From JAFGJQ01 sp964586145 (GTDB taxonomy: Bacteria; Planctomycetota; Phycisphaerae; UBA1845), in assembly GCA_964586145.1 (NCBI GenBank), contig CAZPHH010000014.1, positions 1 to 64,000 of the forward strand: a DNA stretch of 64,000 bases, read 5' to 3'. The position numbers were made by a program, and so were the translations under genes. This document shows, piece after piece, positions 1 through 9,262 of this stretch. The notes under the pieces were generated by a model. It saw only the letters and a program-made list of their open reading frames with translations. It made no database searches and was not told the DNA's origin. How positions within the stretch are numbered: position 1 is the first letter of the stretch; each line of letters starts with the position of its first letter.

Positions 1-280
1 CTTCCATCGCCGCCCTCGCTCAGCCTGTAGGGTCCGCCTCGCGGACCATCCCTTCTAGTATCGAGTTTCTTGTTTCCAGATGTTGGCCGGCCATGTACGG
101 CCGGTTGAGCTTCCCCAGCCTCGAAGAGGCGTAAGTGAGTAGCCAGGCGGCGTGAGCCGCTGGAACCCCGCGCCCCAGACGAAGCGAGCCCCATCGGGAC
201 GACACCCTATGGCACTCCTGGGCCGCCCCATCCCCTCTCGATCACAATATGAGTGACATCCTGCTTAGCACGCCCAGCGA
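1..280. repeat. REP-like palindrome cluster, no gene
   Basis: Non-coding stretch at the left edge with three short palindromes. Positions 31-47 form a perfect 7-bp stem (GGTCCGC, loop ctc, GCGGACC); the same element with one loop change is at 61353-61369. Positions 87-104 pair CCGGCC with GGCCGG around a 6-nt loop. Positions 147-160 pair GCGGC with GCCGC around gtga. Such imperfect GC-rich hairpins between genes fit REP elements. The adjoining gene carries the tail of a REP-associated transposase, which supports that reading. Confidence 0.6.
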
Positions 281-850
281 CTATGGGGAGACGCCGATTT
301 CACCCAACTCCTTCCCAACCAGGGAATCCTTTTCTGACTGCACATAGCGAAGCGCCCCGTCACTCGTGAGGCACCAGCGTCCCCCGCGTTCGTCCGAATC
401 TTTTTCAGCCAGAACGATCAGATGCGGTGACACATCATCCAGCTTCAAGTCCTTGAGATTGATGTATTCGTACGGACAATCTCGGATCTCCCTGGCCTGA
501 TCATCGAAGTCAGGGACTCCACCCGCCGTATCAGTTCGATCGAAGAATTCCTTGAGCGGGTACAGCGCTGTCGCTGATCCCTCCGCGTCGTAGGGGCACG
601 AGCCATCATGCTCTATCGTGTATAAGTGCAGGGCAATTCGATAGGCCCTCAGAGCTTTCTTCCGCAGCGTGCCAGAACGCTCATCGAGGTCGTGCGTGGA
701 TCGAAAGAAGCTGCAACTCACTCCCGGTGTGGTGACGCGGCGCATGCCCAACGATCCACGACGTTGCCATACGGTGTAGACCAGCAGGAGCGCTCCAACG
801 GCGACGGCGCATCCAGCAATTATCACGAGTGCTCGCCAGTGTTTCTTCAT
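281..850 (-). CDS. Hypothetical membrane-anchored protein
   Basis: Unrecognised protein of about 189 aa if translated from the ATG at 850. One hydrophobic segment lies near residues 7-27, followed by a soluble part with scattered Cys and many charged residues, so a single-pass inner-membrane protein with a periplasmic domain is likely. The reading frame stays open upstream to 1150, but that extension encodes the end of a transposase and is not likely to belong to this protein. No clear ribosome binding site precedes 850. The middle (ALRAYRIALHLYTIEHDG) resembles the helix following the transmembrane segment in pseudopilin-like planctomycete proteins, which is suggestive only. Confidence 0.55.
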   Translation of the reverse strand: MKKHWRALVIIAGCAVAVGALLLVYTVWQRRGSLGMRRVTTPGVSCSFFRSTHDLDERSGTLRKKALRAYRIALHLYTIEHDGSCPYDAEGSATALYPLKEFFDRTDTAGGVPDFDDQAREIRDCPYEYINLKDLKLDDVSPHLIVLAEKDSDERGGRWCLTSDGALRYVQSEKDSLVGKELGEIGVSP

Positions 851-880
851 TTTGCGCGGTAAATACGGGACATCTGATTT

Positions 881-1048
881 TGGCGTTTTGCGCGGTCGGC
901 CGGGGCCGCGCAGGGTGAACTCCAGACCCAAGCGCCGCGCCGTCGACCACACCCACGACTCCTCGCCCAGCGGACGACCCCGATTCACGCTAATCCACAA
1001 CGGCCCCAACTCGTCCTTGCCCAGCGGATCGTTCACGGCCGCCGTCCA
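881..1048 (-). pseudogene. C-terminal remnant of a REP-associated (RAYT/IS200-like) transposase
   Basis: In the frame upstream of the preceding membrane protein the translation reads WTAAVNDPLGKDELGPLW, then RGRPLGEESWVWSTARRLGL and ends in RGPGRPRK. The order (W..VN.P, RG.P.G...W, LGLE.TLR, GRPRK) is the characteristic C-terminus of Y1/RAYT transposases of planctomycetes. The N-terminal catalytic HUH part with its Tyr is absent, so this is a broken copy. It is fused in frame to the downstream membrane protein, which may be accidental. It lies between REP-like palindromes on both sides. Confidence 0.7.
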
Positions 1049-1150
1049 GCGACGGCGGCGGACAAAGACGTCAGCGAAGACGAAGGGGTCGGGAATGTCT
1101 TGTGTCTTCCTTTCGGTCCTTTCGCCGACCGAAAGAGAGGGGACAGCCAC

Positions 1151-1952
1151 TGGTTTCTAATGCGATGCCATGCTCTGGCACCCTGGTTCCCGGCCGCGTC
1201 CCGCCGACTGTCCTTCGCATTCTATCCGTCCTGACGCTCCGTCCAGCCGTCCGAAGGGCGCGTCCCGGCGCGCCAGGGCCGCCCATCCCCGTCGGGCCAG
1301 GGACAAACCGCTCCCTCGAAGTGTAACAGATGCCCCCGCGGGCACAAAGCCGAAAGCCCAGCCGGTCCGCCAAGCCAACCGAGTGATTTCCCCTACGTAC
1401 TCCCGTAGCCAGCGACTGAACGCAGCATGCCCTGCGCAGATGCAGAGCAAGGGATGGCTCCGTGCTTCACCTCCGTAGCGCTCAGTCGTCCCTTGCGGGA
1501 CTGGGGTGTGGGTGGGCCGAGCCAAACCGGCCTTGAAAGGCCGGTCTGTCCTCGCGCCGGCCCGGCGGCCGGGAGAAGCCTCATCGAGCCGGAAGCGCGT
1601 TGGAAACGGGCTGCGGCGGGGAGGGACAGAAGGGTGGTGTGCGTGGGGGCACGTCAACCGGCCCTCGAAGGGCCGGCCTACGAGCCCGCCGCGGCGGGCA
1701 AGGCCCGTGAACGGGCCTGAACCCAACGTGGGAGACTCATCCGGCCCCGGGGGGACGGAATGAAAGTGTGGGGCGGTGCAAGCCACGAGTGCCACGTAGT
1801 GTCGCCCCGATGGGGCTTGGCCGGTCTATCCTCGCGCCGGTCCACGGCCGAGATGTCTTTCTTGCTTTTGCGTTTTTGCGTTTCCCCGTTTCTGCGTTTT
1901 TCCCCCCCCGTCCCCCCGTTTTTTGCTTTTTGTTTTCTGCTTTGGCCGCCGC
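1151..1952. repeat. Intergenic region with REP-like hairpins
   Basis: About 800 bases without a credible gene. A perfect hairpin ACCGGCC-ttgaaa-GGCCGGT lies at 1526-1545 and a second, CCGGCCC-tcgaa-GGGCCGG, at 1658-1676. A 22-base segment beginning ggccggtct at 1539 recurs at 1819 with one mismatch. The far end (1856-1950) is a T-rich, low-complexity run directly behind the histidine kinase stop and could help end its transcript. Open frames here are GC-rich shadows without family resemblance. Confidence 0.6.
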
Positions 1953-3614
1953 TCAGGGCAGGGGCAGGATGGTGCTGTCGCTGTCGCGGGGGCCGGCCTG
2001 GGAGACGGGCAGCGTCACGGTGAAGGTGGTGCCTTCGCCGACCGTGCTGTCCACGTCGATGCGGCCGCGCAGCTCGTCCACGATCTTCTTGGCGGCGGCC
2101 AGGCCCAGCCCGGTGCCGCCGTGCCCCTTGGTGGAGTGGAAGGCGTCGAAAATCGCCGGCACCTCGGCCGCGGCGATGCCGCTGCCGTTGTCGCTGACGG
2201 TCAGGGTCATCCGGTTGTCATGCTGGCTGTACGAGGATTTGATGGTCACCCGTCCGCCCTCGTTCGGGCAGGCGTCGATGGCGTTGGTCACGATGTTCAG
2301 CAGCACGTGGTGGAGCCCTTCGGCGTCGATGGGCAGGGCGGGCATCTCCTCCAGGTCGGTCAGCAGCATCACCTGCCGTTCGTCCGCGGTGCGCTGCGTC
2401 AGGTTCACCACGTCCTCGATGATCTTGTTGAGCTGGGCGACCTGCACCCCGGCCTTGCGGTCCTTGCTGAACGTAAGCATGTTCGTGGTCAGCCGCAGGG
2501 TGCGGTCCACGTTGTGGCGCAGAATCTTCCAGCCCTGGGCCACGTGCCCCATCTTCTCGCGGCGCAGGCCCATCTCGATCAGGTCCGCTCCGTTGCCCAG
2601 CCCCTGGGCGATGTTGCGGATGTAGTGCGAGAGGTAAGCCACCGTCTCGCCCACCGCCGCCATGCGCTCGTGCTGCATGCGCGATTCGAGAAGCCGGATG
2701 TTCTCGATGGCCATGCCGGCCAGCCGGCCGATGGCGCTGACCAGCCGCAACTGCTCGTGCGTGTACACGTGGTGCAGCATGGCGCAATCGATGTGGATCA
2801 CGCCCTTGACCTCCTCATGGGTCAGGATGGGCACGCAGATGATGCTGCGCAGGCCCATGTCGTGGATGCTGCCCGATTCCCGGCTGCGGGCGAATCGGGG
2901 GTCGGTCAGGGCGTTGGCGCAGAGGATGCCCTCCTTCCGGCTGATCACGTGGTCCACGATCGTCTTGGAGGCCATGATCTTGGCCCGCTTGCCACGTGAC
3001 TCGGTGCGATAGCGAACCACCTGCGGCACAAACTCGGCCTTGTTCGGGTCGTGCATGAGGATGAACACGCGATCCACCGGGAGGTGGTCGAACAGAATGT
3101 CCGTCACGTGTTCCAGAAACTCGTCCACGGCGGCCACCTGGCCGATGACCTCCGCGATCCGGTACATCACGTTCCAGGCGTGGACCGCCTCGGCCGTTTC
3201 CGGGGCGGCCAGAATCACGCTGTCCTCGGCGGAGGAGACGGCGGACAGAATGGAGGAGTCCATCATCTGCTGCCCGGACTCCAGGTCCACCCATTCCTGC
3301 CCCCGCGATCCGCTGAACCGCTCCACGGTGTCGTCCCCGATGAACACCATCAGCGTGCTGCCGACCTTGATCTGGTCGCCGTGGCGGATCGGCGTGGGCG
3401 CCTGCACCCGCACGCCGTTGAGCAGCGTGCCGTTGGAGCTGCCGCGATCGATCAGCATCCAGCGGTCGCCTTCACGCGCCAGCTCGGCGTGCCGGCGCGA
3501 GACCGTGTTGTCGGACAGGGCGACCGGGTCGCCCGACCGGCCGATAGAACCGTCGTCGGTGACTTGGAACGTCTGGCCCTTGTCCGGACCTCGCAACACG
3601 TGTAGCGTCGGCAC
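1953..3614 (-). CDS. FHA-GAF sensor histidine kinase
   Basis: Cytoplasmic histidine kinase of 553 aa without membrane segments. Residues 1-95 form an FHA domain (IGRSGD, SRRHAEL, SSNGTLLNG), which binds phosphothreonine peptides. Residues about 140-305 form a GAF domain. The dimerisation region has the probable phospho-acceptor His330 in AYLSHYIRNI; the usual Glu/Asp after the His is Tyr here. The ATPase domain shows N-box LLNIVTNAIDA (about 439-449), G1 DNGSGI (475-480), F-box AFHSTKG and G2 GGTGLGL (499-505). The FHA domain suggests input from Ser/Thr kinases, several of which lie in this window. No response regulator is adjacent, so the partner is unknown. Confidence 0.93.
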   Translation of the reverse strand: MPTLHVLRGPDKGQTFQVTDDGSIGRSGDPVALSDNTVSRRHAELAREGDRWMLIDRGSSNGTLLNGVRVQAPTPIRHGDQIKVGSTLMVFIGDDTVERFSGSRGQEWVDLESGQQMMDSSILSAVSSAEDSVILAAPETAEAVHAWNVMYRIAEVIGQVAAVDEFLEHVTDILFDHLPVDRVFILMHDPNKAEFVPQVVRYRTESRGKRAKIMASKTIVDHVISRKEGILCANALTDPRFARSRESGSIHDMGLRSIICVPILTHEEVKGVIHIDCAMLHHVYTHEQLRLVSAIGRLAGMAIENIRLLESRMQHERMAAVGETVAYLSHYIRNIAQGLGNGADLIEMGLRREKMGHVAQGWKILRHNVDRTLRLTTNMLTFSKDRKAGVQVAQLNKIIEDVVNLTQRTADERQVMLLTDLEEMPALPIDAEGLHHVLLNIVTNAIDACPNEGGRVTIKSSYSQHDNRMTLTVSDNGSGIAAAEVPAIFDAFHSTKGHGGTGLGLAAAKKIVDELRGRIDVDSTVGEGTTFTVTLPVSQAGPRDSDSTILPLP

Positions 3615-3848
3615 GTCTGACCGTCCTGCTGCAACCCGGGCTCGTTCGCGGCGACCGAAATGCGGTGGGCCTCGAAAGCGATCGGATCGTGTGTGGAGTC
3701 CCCTGTCCCGACTCGATGCTACGGATCGTCCGGCGGCCTGTCAATCGCGGGGCATCGGATGCCGGCGGGCACGGCTTCGGCGGCCGGGGGCCGCAGGCGC
3801 CCGCTCACGCCGGGACCCGGCTGGCTCCGGGCGACCGCGTGCGGCGCG

Positions 3849-5105
3849 TCATCGAAGCCGGAACGACGCCACCACCGGGTTGTGGTCCGAGCCGATCGTC
3901 TCCACGGAGCCGTGCAAAATCCGGGCCGAGCCCTTCACGAAGTCCCCACCCACCACCGGTGAGCACAGGATGAAATCGATCATGGACCGGTACGGCTCCT
4001 GGTTGTACGAGATGCGCTCGGCCTCCGGAATCTCCGCGGCCACATTCACCAGGGCGGTCGGCCCGGCGCCCAGGATGGTCTGCACCGGCCGGCTGTCCAG
4101 CGTGTCGTTGAAATCTCCGCAAAGCACGAACCGGGCCTTCGGATCCTCGCGGAGCCGTTCGTCCAGAATTCGCCGAACGGCCTTCGCCTCGCCCATGCGA
4201 ACGGGAACCGATTCCTCGCCGCCGCGCTTGCTCTTGAGGTGTACGACGTACACGTCGAACGCGGACGTGCCCGGCGGCTGGATCCGGACCTGCAGCAGGT
4301 CGCGGTTGAACGCCATCGGCTTGCCGTCCTCCGTCAGGAAGCGCAGGTGCCGGTGCGAGGTGACCGGCCCGACCGGCAGACGGCTCAGCACGGCCACGTC
4401 AATCCCCCGGTTGTCGTTGCCCTCGAACAGCACAACATCGTACCCCATGTCCCGCAGGAACACCTGTACCACGCGCTCCAGGTAGGACCGGTTCTCGACC
4501 TCCTGCAACGCCACCACGTCCGCGTTGAGCTTCCGGATCGTGTCGGCCACTTTCTCGATCTCCGCGCGAGGCTTGACCGGCGTGCCCTCGTCGTCGCGGT
4601 AGGGATCATCCTCTGCGTCGAACAGGTTCAGGATGTTGAACGTGGCCACGGTGACGACGTCTGTGGACCGGGCCGGAGCGGTCGTGACGGGCTTCCGCAC
4701 GCGAGGCGAGGGGAAGTCACCGGTCACGAGGGTGATCTGCTCCGGTCGGGTTACCACCATCTGCGGCCGGCCCTGGTATTCGCTGATTCGACCACGTACC
4801 GTGATCTTCCGGCCTTTGTACATCTCCTCCGGCGGCTGCGGAAACGCCCCGACGTGATCGCGATGGATCACGACGGTGAGGTGCCGGCGGTAATCCTCGT
4901 GGAAATTCAGGAAGCACCGAGCCCCGACCGTGCGGGCCGCCACCACCGTGCCATAGGCGACACAGGATTCGCCGACGTAGTCCGTCGCGGCCTCGTACGG
5001 GATGACCCAGGCGGCCTCGTCGGCCGTCACCGGCGACAGCCCGGCGGCCAGGACCAGGCATATCATCCGCACCCACGCCAACGAGCAACACCCGATAATA
5101 CTCAT
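3849..5105 (-). CDS. Secreted endonuclease/exonuclease/phosphatase-family protein
   Basis: A protein of 418 aa with an N-terminal signal sequence (MSIIGCCSLAWVRMICLVLA). After it comes an OB-fold-like region (VGESCVAYGTVVAAR to ITVRGRISEYQGRPQMVV) resembling nucleic-acid-binding domains found before secreted nucleases. The catalytic domain has the EEP hallmarks: ATFNILNLF, ALQEVENRS, GIDVAVLSR, VHLKSK, LCGDFND and a final SDHNPVVA with the catalytic Asp-His pair. It probably cleaves phosphodiester bonds outside the cytoplasm; DNA as substrate is inferred from the OB-like part. The ATG at 5105 was chosen because AGGAG lies about 9 bases upstream and the signal peptide follows directly. Confidence 0.88.
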   Translation of the reverse strand: MSIIGCCSLAWVRMICLVLAAGLSPVTADEAAWVIPYEAATDYVGESCVAYGTVVAARTVGARCFLNFHEDYRRHLTVVIHRDHVGAFPQPPEEMYKGRKITVRGRISEYQGRPQMVVTRPEQITLVTGDFPSPRVRKPVTTAPARSTDVVTVATFNILNLFDAEDDPYRDDEGTPVKPRAEIEKVADTIRKLNADVVALQEVENRSYLERVVQVFLRDMGYDVVLFEGNDNRGIDVAVLSRLPVGPVTSHRHLRFLTEDGKPMAFNRDLLQVRIQPPGTSAFDVYVVHLKSKRGGEESVPVRMGEAKAVRRILDERLREDPKARFVLCGDFNDTLDSRPVQTILGAGPTALVNVAAEIPEAERISYNQEPYRSMIDFILCSPVVGGDFVKGSARILHGSVETIGSDHNPVVASFRLR

Positions 5106-5289
5106 GCTGTGTCTCCTGACGATGCGCCCGAACCCGCGACGATGGTACACGGTCCCGCTTGGCCTGTCACGCCGGGCGGGCATGGAGATCCCCGTCTCAA
5201 GAACAGCCGCCCGGCGGCCGACACATTGCCGTGGCGTCCGTCCGTCCGGGCCGAGCGTACAGGCTCGTGCGCCCCTGCGAGAATTGCCG

Positions 5290-5802
5290 ATGGCCCAACC
5301 CCCGCGAGGCAACCGTCCCATGCTGGAGTCCGGCTCGACGCCGCGCGCGCCCAGTCACGAGGCCCGCCTGGACCAGTTGCTTCGCCAGCACGGAGGGGCG
5401 GCGACCCAGCCGAGTCCCACCGCCACCGGCAGTCCGCTCGACGCACTGCGCGAACGATTCAAGTCCGATCTGATTCCCGAGTTCCAGACGCTGGCCGACA
5501 AGTATTCCGAGCACGGCATCGAACTGCACCTGGACATCGGCGAGTTCCTCCGCGGCGGCAGTGAAATCAGCATAGACATCGAGTTCGAGAGCCGCGGGGT
5601 GCGATACTCCGGGATCGTTCTGCCCCATCAGATCGCCTTCCAGGTCACACAATACACCGGCCAGGCCGCTCCGGCCGTCGCCAGCGGACCGGCCCTGCGC
5701 ATCCACAACCTGACTCGCCGGCAATTCCGCGAATTCCTCTGCGAGCGAATTGCCGAAGTGGTGCGATACGCCGTCCACCACGACCGATCCGCCAAGCCGT
5801 AG
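5290..5802 (+). CDS. Hypothetical cytoplasmic protein
   Basis: Protein of 170 aa that I do not recognise. The first 50 residues are Pro/Ala/Thr-rich and look disordered. The rest is a mixed alpha/beta domain with alternating hydrophobic strands (IELHLDIGEFLRGGSEISID, VRYSGIVLPHQIAFQVTQYT) and an amphipathic helix near the end (RRQFREFLCERIAEVVRYAV). There is no signal peptide or membrane segment. The ATG at 5290 is the best start after the 5' end of the divergent nuclease; the frame is open further upstream, and the ATG at 5320 is an alternative. Converges with the next lipoprotein gene. Confidence 0.6.
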   Translation: MAQPPRGNRPMLESGSTPRAPSHEARLDQLLRQHGGAATQPSPTATGSPLDALRERFKSDLIPEFQTLADKYSEHGIELHLDIGEFLRGGSEISIDIEFESRGVRYSGIVLPHQIAFQVTQYTGQAAPAVASGPALRIHNLTRRQFREFLCERIAEVVRYAVHHDRSAKP

Positions 5803-5837
5803 CTGCCGCCGCAGCCGGCGCGTCGATCCGTCTCGCA

Positions 5838-6677
5838 CTATTCGCTCGCGCGAACGCTCTTGAGATACAGGTACACGTGGGGCTTCCAGGCCTCAATGCC
5901 GGCCGCCGAACCATTCGCCCTCACGAAGAACGGTCCGTTGGGGTGCTCGATGATCGCTCCGATCATGCCCTGGTTGTGCAGGGAGCCGAGGTTGCCCGTG
6001 AAGTGAGTGACCGTCACTCGACAGGGACCGGCCTCAAAGGTCTCCGTCCGCGCGACCTGCGCGGTGGGTCGGCCGTCCGGCTGTTGGAGCAGGCCGTGCC
6101 ATCGGTCCAGGTTGGACTGGACCAAATCGGCCTTCGCCCGCATCTCCGGAAAATGGCTGACTCGCACGTTCACCGGGTTGGGGTCCCCGGGCCCGGTGGC
6201 CAGACGGTAGACGGCCTTGGGGGCCAGGGCGGCGGGCATTCCGGCGGACAGTCGCACAGGCTGGGCAACCCAGCCCTGGGGCACCGTCAGGGTGATTCCC
6301 TCCAGCTTCGTCTGCTGAGTGCCGGGAATCGGCACCGGCACGAGCGGCTGTTCTGCGGGCTGCGTGGCCGTCGGTGCTTCGTCTGCGGGCAGTGATGTCG
6401 CCGGAGCGCCCGGGGGCGGAGCGGGTGATTCCGGCGCGGCCGTGGACGGGATCGGTGGATGTCCCGGAGGCAGGGCCGGGGCGCCGGCCGGCGCCACGGC
6501 GGACGAAGGTGGACCATCGTGGGTGGCGTTTGTCGTGCCGGGCTCGATCGGCGTCGGCTTGTTCCGGCAGGCGCCAATGGAAGCCAGAACCAGGATCAGG
6601 AGTGCTGTGACACGCCGTTGCAGACGGCCCCCCCCGGCCCGCGTTAAGGGCTGCGATCTACGCACAACTGGATTCAT
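5838..6677 (-). CDS. Proline-rich lipoprotein
   Basis: Predicted lipoprotein of 279 aa. An Arg-rich N-terminus is followed by a hydrophobic stretch ending in ASIGAC, a lipobox-like site. Residues about 45-130 are a Pro/Ala/Thr-rich linker. The C-terminal 150 residues form a globular domain with VTVPQGW, RLSAGMPAAL and VRVSHFPEMRAKADLVQ, a pattern resembling planctomycete proteins of unknown function that follow low-complexity spacers. The start at 6677 has GGAGGG about 7 bases upstream. It lies 50 bases behind sucD on the same strand and may be co-transcribed with it, though no metabolic link is evident. Confidence 0.75.
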   Translation of the reverse strand: MNPVVRRSQPLTRAGGGRLQRRVTALLILVLASIGACRNKPTPIEPGTTNATHDGPPSSAVAPAGAPALPPGHPPIPSTAAPESPAPPPGAPATSLPADEAPTATQPAEQPLVPVPIPGTQQTKLEGITLTVPQGWVAQPVRLSAGMPAALAPKAVYRLATGPGDPNPVNVRVSHFPEMRAKADLVQSNLDRWHGLLQQPDGRPTAQVARTETFEAGPCRVTVTHFTGNLGSLHNQGMIGAIIEHPNGPFFVRANGSAAGIEAWKPHVYLYLKSVRASE

Positions 6678-6727
6678 GGGATACCCTCCATGCGGAGGCA
6701 GAAAAACGGCCGATTCGCACCGGAACG

Positions 6728-7612
6728 TCACAACACGGACGCCAGCGTCTCGCCGATTTCCCCGGGCGACCTGGCCACGTGGATGCCCGCAGCCTCCAAC
6801 GCCGCGATCTTGGAGGCCGCCGTTCCCTCGCCTCCGCTGATAATGGCGCCGGCGTGTCCCATTCGCTTGCCGGGCGGCGCCGTCTGGCCCGCGATGAACC
6901 CGACCACCGGCTTGGTGACGTGGTGTCGCACGTGGAAGGCCGCCTGCTCTTCGTCCGTGCCGCCGATTTCACCGATCAGGATGATGGCGTCCGTCTCCTC
7001 GTCCTGCTCGAAGAGGTCGAGCAACTCGATGAAGTTCAGCCCCTTGACCGGGTCGCCTCCGATTCCCACGCATGTGGTCTGCGAGATGTTGCGCGTGGTG
7101 CACTGCCAGACCGCTTCGTACGTGAGCGTGCCGCTGCGGGAGATGATGCCCACGGCCGGACCTTCCGGCTCGGCCGGTCGGTGGATGTAGCCCGGCATGA
7201 TACCGATCTTGCACTGACCCGGCGTGATGATGCCCGGGCAGTTCGGTCCGATAAGCCGGGCGCCCTTGTCGTCCAGGTACTTCCGCGCCCGCACCATGTC
7301 CAGGGCCGGAATGCCCTCCGTAATCAGCACCACCAGCGAGACACCGGCGTCGGCCGCCTCCATCGCCGCATCCGCTGCGAAGGCGGGCGGAACGAAGATC
7401 ATGGCCACGTCCGCCTCCGTCGCGATCACGGCATCGTGGCAGCAATTGAAAACCGGCACGCCGTGCTCCGATCGCGTCCCGCCCTTGCCGGGCGTCACGC
7501 CCGCCACAACCTGCGTGCCATATTCGATACACTGGGCCGCATGAAACGCGCCCGCCCTGCCGGTGATTCCCTGACAAACGACCTTCGTACTCTTGTTCAC
7601 GAGAATGCTCAT
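6728..7612 (-). CDS. sucD: Succinyl-CoA ligase, alpha subunit
   Basis: Interconverts succinyl-CoA and succinate with nucleoside triphosphate formation in the TCA cycle, as a complex with the beta subunit SucC. At 294 aa it has the family length. The CoA-binding Rossmann start is VVCQGITGRAGAFH, followed by GGTRSEHGVPVF, GPNCPGIITPG, a ligase domain with IGGDPVKG, and the phospho-histidine His253 in MGHAGAIISGGEGTA. Usually sucC lies directly upstream, but here the upstream 430 bases are non-coding, so sucC is elsewhere. A lipoprotein gene follows on the same strand. Confidence 0.97.
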   Translation of the reverse strand: MSILVNKSTKVVCQGITGRAGAFHAAQCIEYGTQVVAGVTPGKGGTRSEHGVPVFNCCHDAVIATEADVAMIFVPPAFAADAAMEAADAGVSLVVLITEGIPALDMVRARKYLDDKGARLIGPNCPGIITPGQCKIGIMPGYIHRPAEPEGPAVGIISRSGTLTYEAVWQCTTRNISQTTCVGIGGDPVKGLNFIELLDLFEQDEETDAIILIGEIGGTDEEQAAFHVRHHVTKPVVGFIAGQTAPPGKRMGHAGAIISGGEGTAASKIAALEAAGIHVARSPGEIGETLASVL

Positions 7613-8044
7613 GGATGGCTGCCCTCGGTTACGTGGGCGGGTGGGGCGTCGGGCAAGGCGCCCGTGCCGTACGACCCCGCAACTAAGTGAATGACCCTAT
7701 TCCGGGCCCGGCGATCCGCTCCTGCCGACTCTGTGGCCGGTAGTATGCCCGGATTGGGCGTACGTGTCCACCGCAGGCGATGTGCACCGAGACGCCGTCC
7801 GATGTGGGGTAGCGTCCGACTCCGAAGCCCCTTGTGACCGGGCTCGGGCGGGAATTCCACGCTTCAGGCTTGCAGTCTGTTCGCCCGAATGGGTAAGATA
7901 CTTGTCGAGGGGAAGGAATCGATCGCGCCTGCTTCGGCACCTCGCAGCAGCCGTCCTTCGTTCCTTTGATCAGAGAGAGAACAGACCTGCGCCGCGGGTG
8001 CAGACGTACTTGGCGTATCGGCTCTCAGCAAAGGAGGAAAGCAT
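7613..8044. other. Intergenic region upstream of two divergent genes
   Basis: About 430 bases between the 5' ends of sucD and the PEP-CTERM gene; promoters for both must lie here, but I see no hexamer pair good enough to name. No tRNA, repeat or conserved small frame was recognised. Confidence 0.4.
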
Positions 8045-8974
8045 ATGAAGAAACTTGCGTTGACCTTGAGCATCTTGTTCTGTGCTCCGGCGGCGTTCGG
8101 TGCCCTGTACACGCAGGACTTCGAAGTGGATCCGACGGCCACCTGGACCATCAATGATCCGGGCATCAGCGACACGGCCTCGGACTTCTTCTTCGACTAC
8201 AGCACGGTGGGGATTCCACCGGCTCCGAACGGAAGCGGAGGCAGTCGCGGCATGAAGCTGCAGGCGAACCTGACGGGCGGTGTGTTCAGCGGCTACAGCG
8301 TCTCGCCGACCGGCCAGGACTTCGGCAGCAGCTATCGGGTCACGTTCGACTGGTGGGCCAACTTCAACGGGCCGTTCCCCGGCGGCGGCAGCGGCTCGAC
8401 CAACCTGTCCACGTTTGGCGTGGGCACGGCCGGCACATCAGCCCAGTGGCCGGGCGGCGTTCAGGATAGCGTCTGGTTCGGCGCCACCGGTGATGGCGGG
8501 TCGTCCGTGGACTGGCGGGCTTACTCCACGGCGGCCGGGACCGGCTACCCGGATGGAAGCCCGGTGTTCTCGGCGGCTGGGACTGGCAACCGCAACAACA
8601 CGCATCCGTACTACGCCGGTTTCGGCAACGTGCCGGCCCCCGCAGCCCAACTCGCCCTCTATGCTCAGCAGACCGGCAACACGGCTGTCGGCTCCGCGGG
8701 CATGGCCTGGCACGAGGTGGAGATTGTCAAGGAAGCGGGCTTGATCACCTGGTTCGTGAGCGGTTTGCAGATTGCGCAGGTAGATGAAAGCACGGTGTCG
8801 CTGGCGGGTGGCAACATCTTCTTCGGCCACTCGGACATCAATGCAACTTCGTCGGCCGATCCGAATGCGCCCGCGCTGCTGTTCACGCTGATCGACAACG
8901 TGGTGGTCATACCCGAGCCGGCCACCCTGGCGCTGCTCGCCCTGGGCGGTCTTGCTCTCCTGCGGAAGCGATAA
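8045..8974 (+). CDS. PEP-CTERM sorting-domain secreted protein
   Basis: Exported protein of 309 aa. The N-terminus is a signal peptide (MKKLALTLSILFCAPAAFGA). The body is Gly/Ser/Thr-rich with beta-strand character and resembles a jelly-roll-like exported domain; no enzyme motif is seen. The C-terminus IPEPATLALLALGGLALLRKR is a textbook PEP-CTERM signal: the PEP motif, a hydrophobic helix and a basic end, which exosortase cleaves in organisms with that system. Neither exosortase nor a polysaccharide locus is in this window. A near-perfect AAGGAGG lies 6-7 bases before the ATG, suggesting strong translation. A terminator follows. Confidence 0.9.
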   Translation: MKKLALTLSILFCAPAAFGALYTQDFEVDPTATWTINDPGISDTASDFFFDYSTVGIPPAPNGSGGSRGMKLQANLTGGVFSGYSVSPTGQDFGSSYRVTFDWWANFNGPFPGGGSGSTNLSTFGVGTAGTSAQWPGGVQDSVWFGATGDGGSSVDWRAYSTAAGTGYPDGSPVFSAAGTGNRNNTHPYYAGFGNVPAPAAQLALYAQQTGNTAVGSAGMAWHEVEIVKEAGLITWFVSGLQIAQVDESTVSLAGGNIFFGHSDINATSSADPNAPALLFTLIDNVVVIPEPATLALLALGGLALLRKR

Positions 8975-9006
8975 TAGCCCACCCGGGAATCTGTCTCGAT
9001 AGGATC

Positions 9007-9036
9007 GGGCCGCCCTCCGTGGGCGGCCCTTTCATT
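9007..9036 (+). terminator. Intrinsic terminator of the PEP-CTERM gene
   Basis: Perfect 9-bp stem GGGCCGCCC (9007-9015) and GGGCGGCCC (9021-9029) with a 5-base loop, followed by TTTCATT. It sits 33 bases after the PEP-CTERM stop codon. Confidence 0.85.
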
Positions 9037-9262
9037 ATGGATTTTGACCGGCACGCCATCCTTCGCCGCATCGGTACCTCCCGTTGCTGTTCCACCGTGC
9101 CCGCTCTGCGCGGAACTCCCGTCCCGGCAGCCCGTTACGTCGGGCCTTGCCCGCACCTGTCGCCGTCGGCAGCGGCGCGGTCTATACTCCTCCGTGTGAG
9201 GGGCAGAACATGAACAGCCCTGCAACCGGGGTGTACGGAAGAGACCGACGAGGGGGGCTCCC

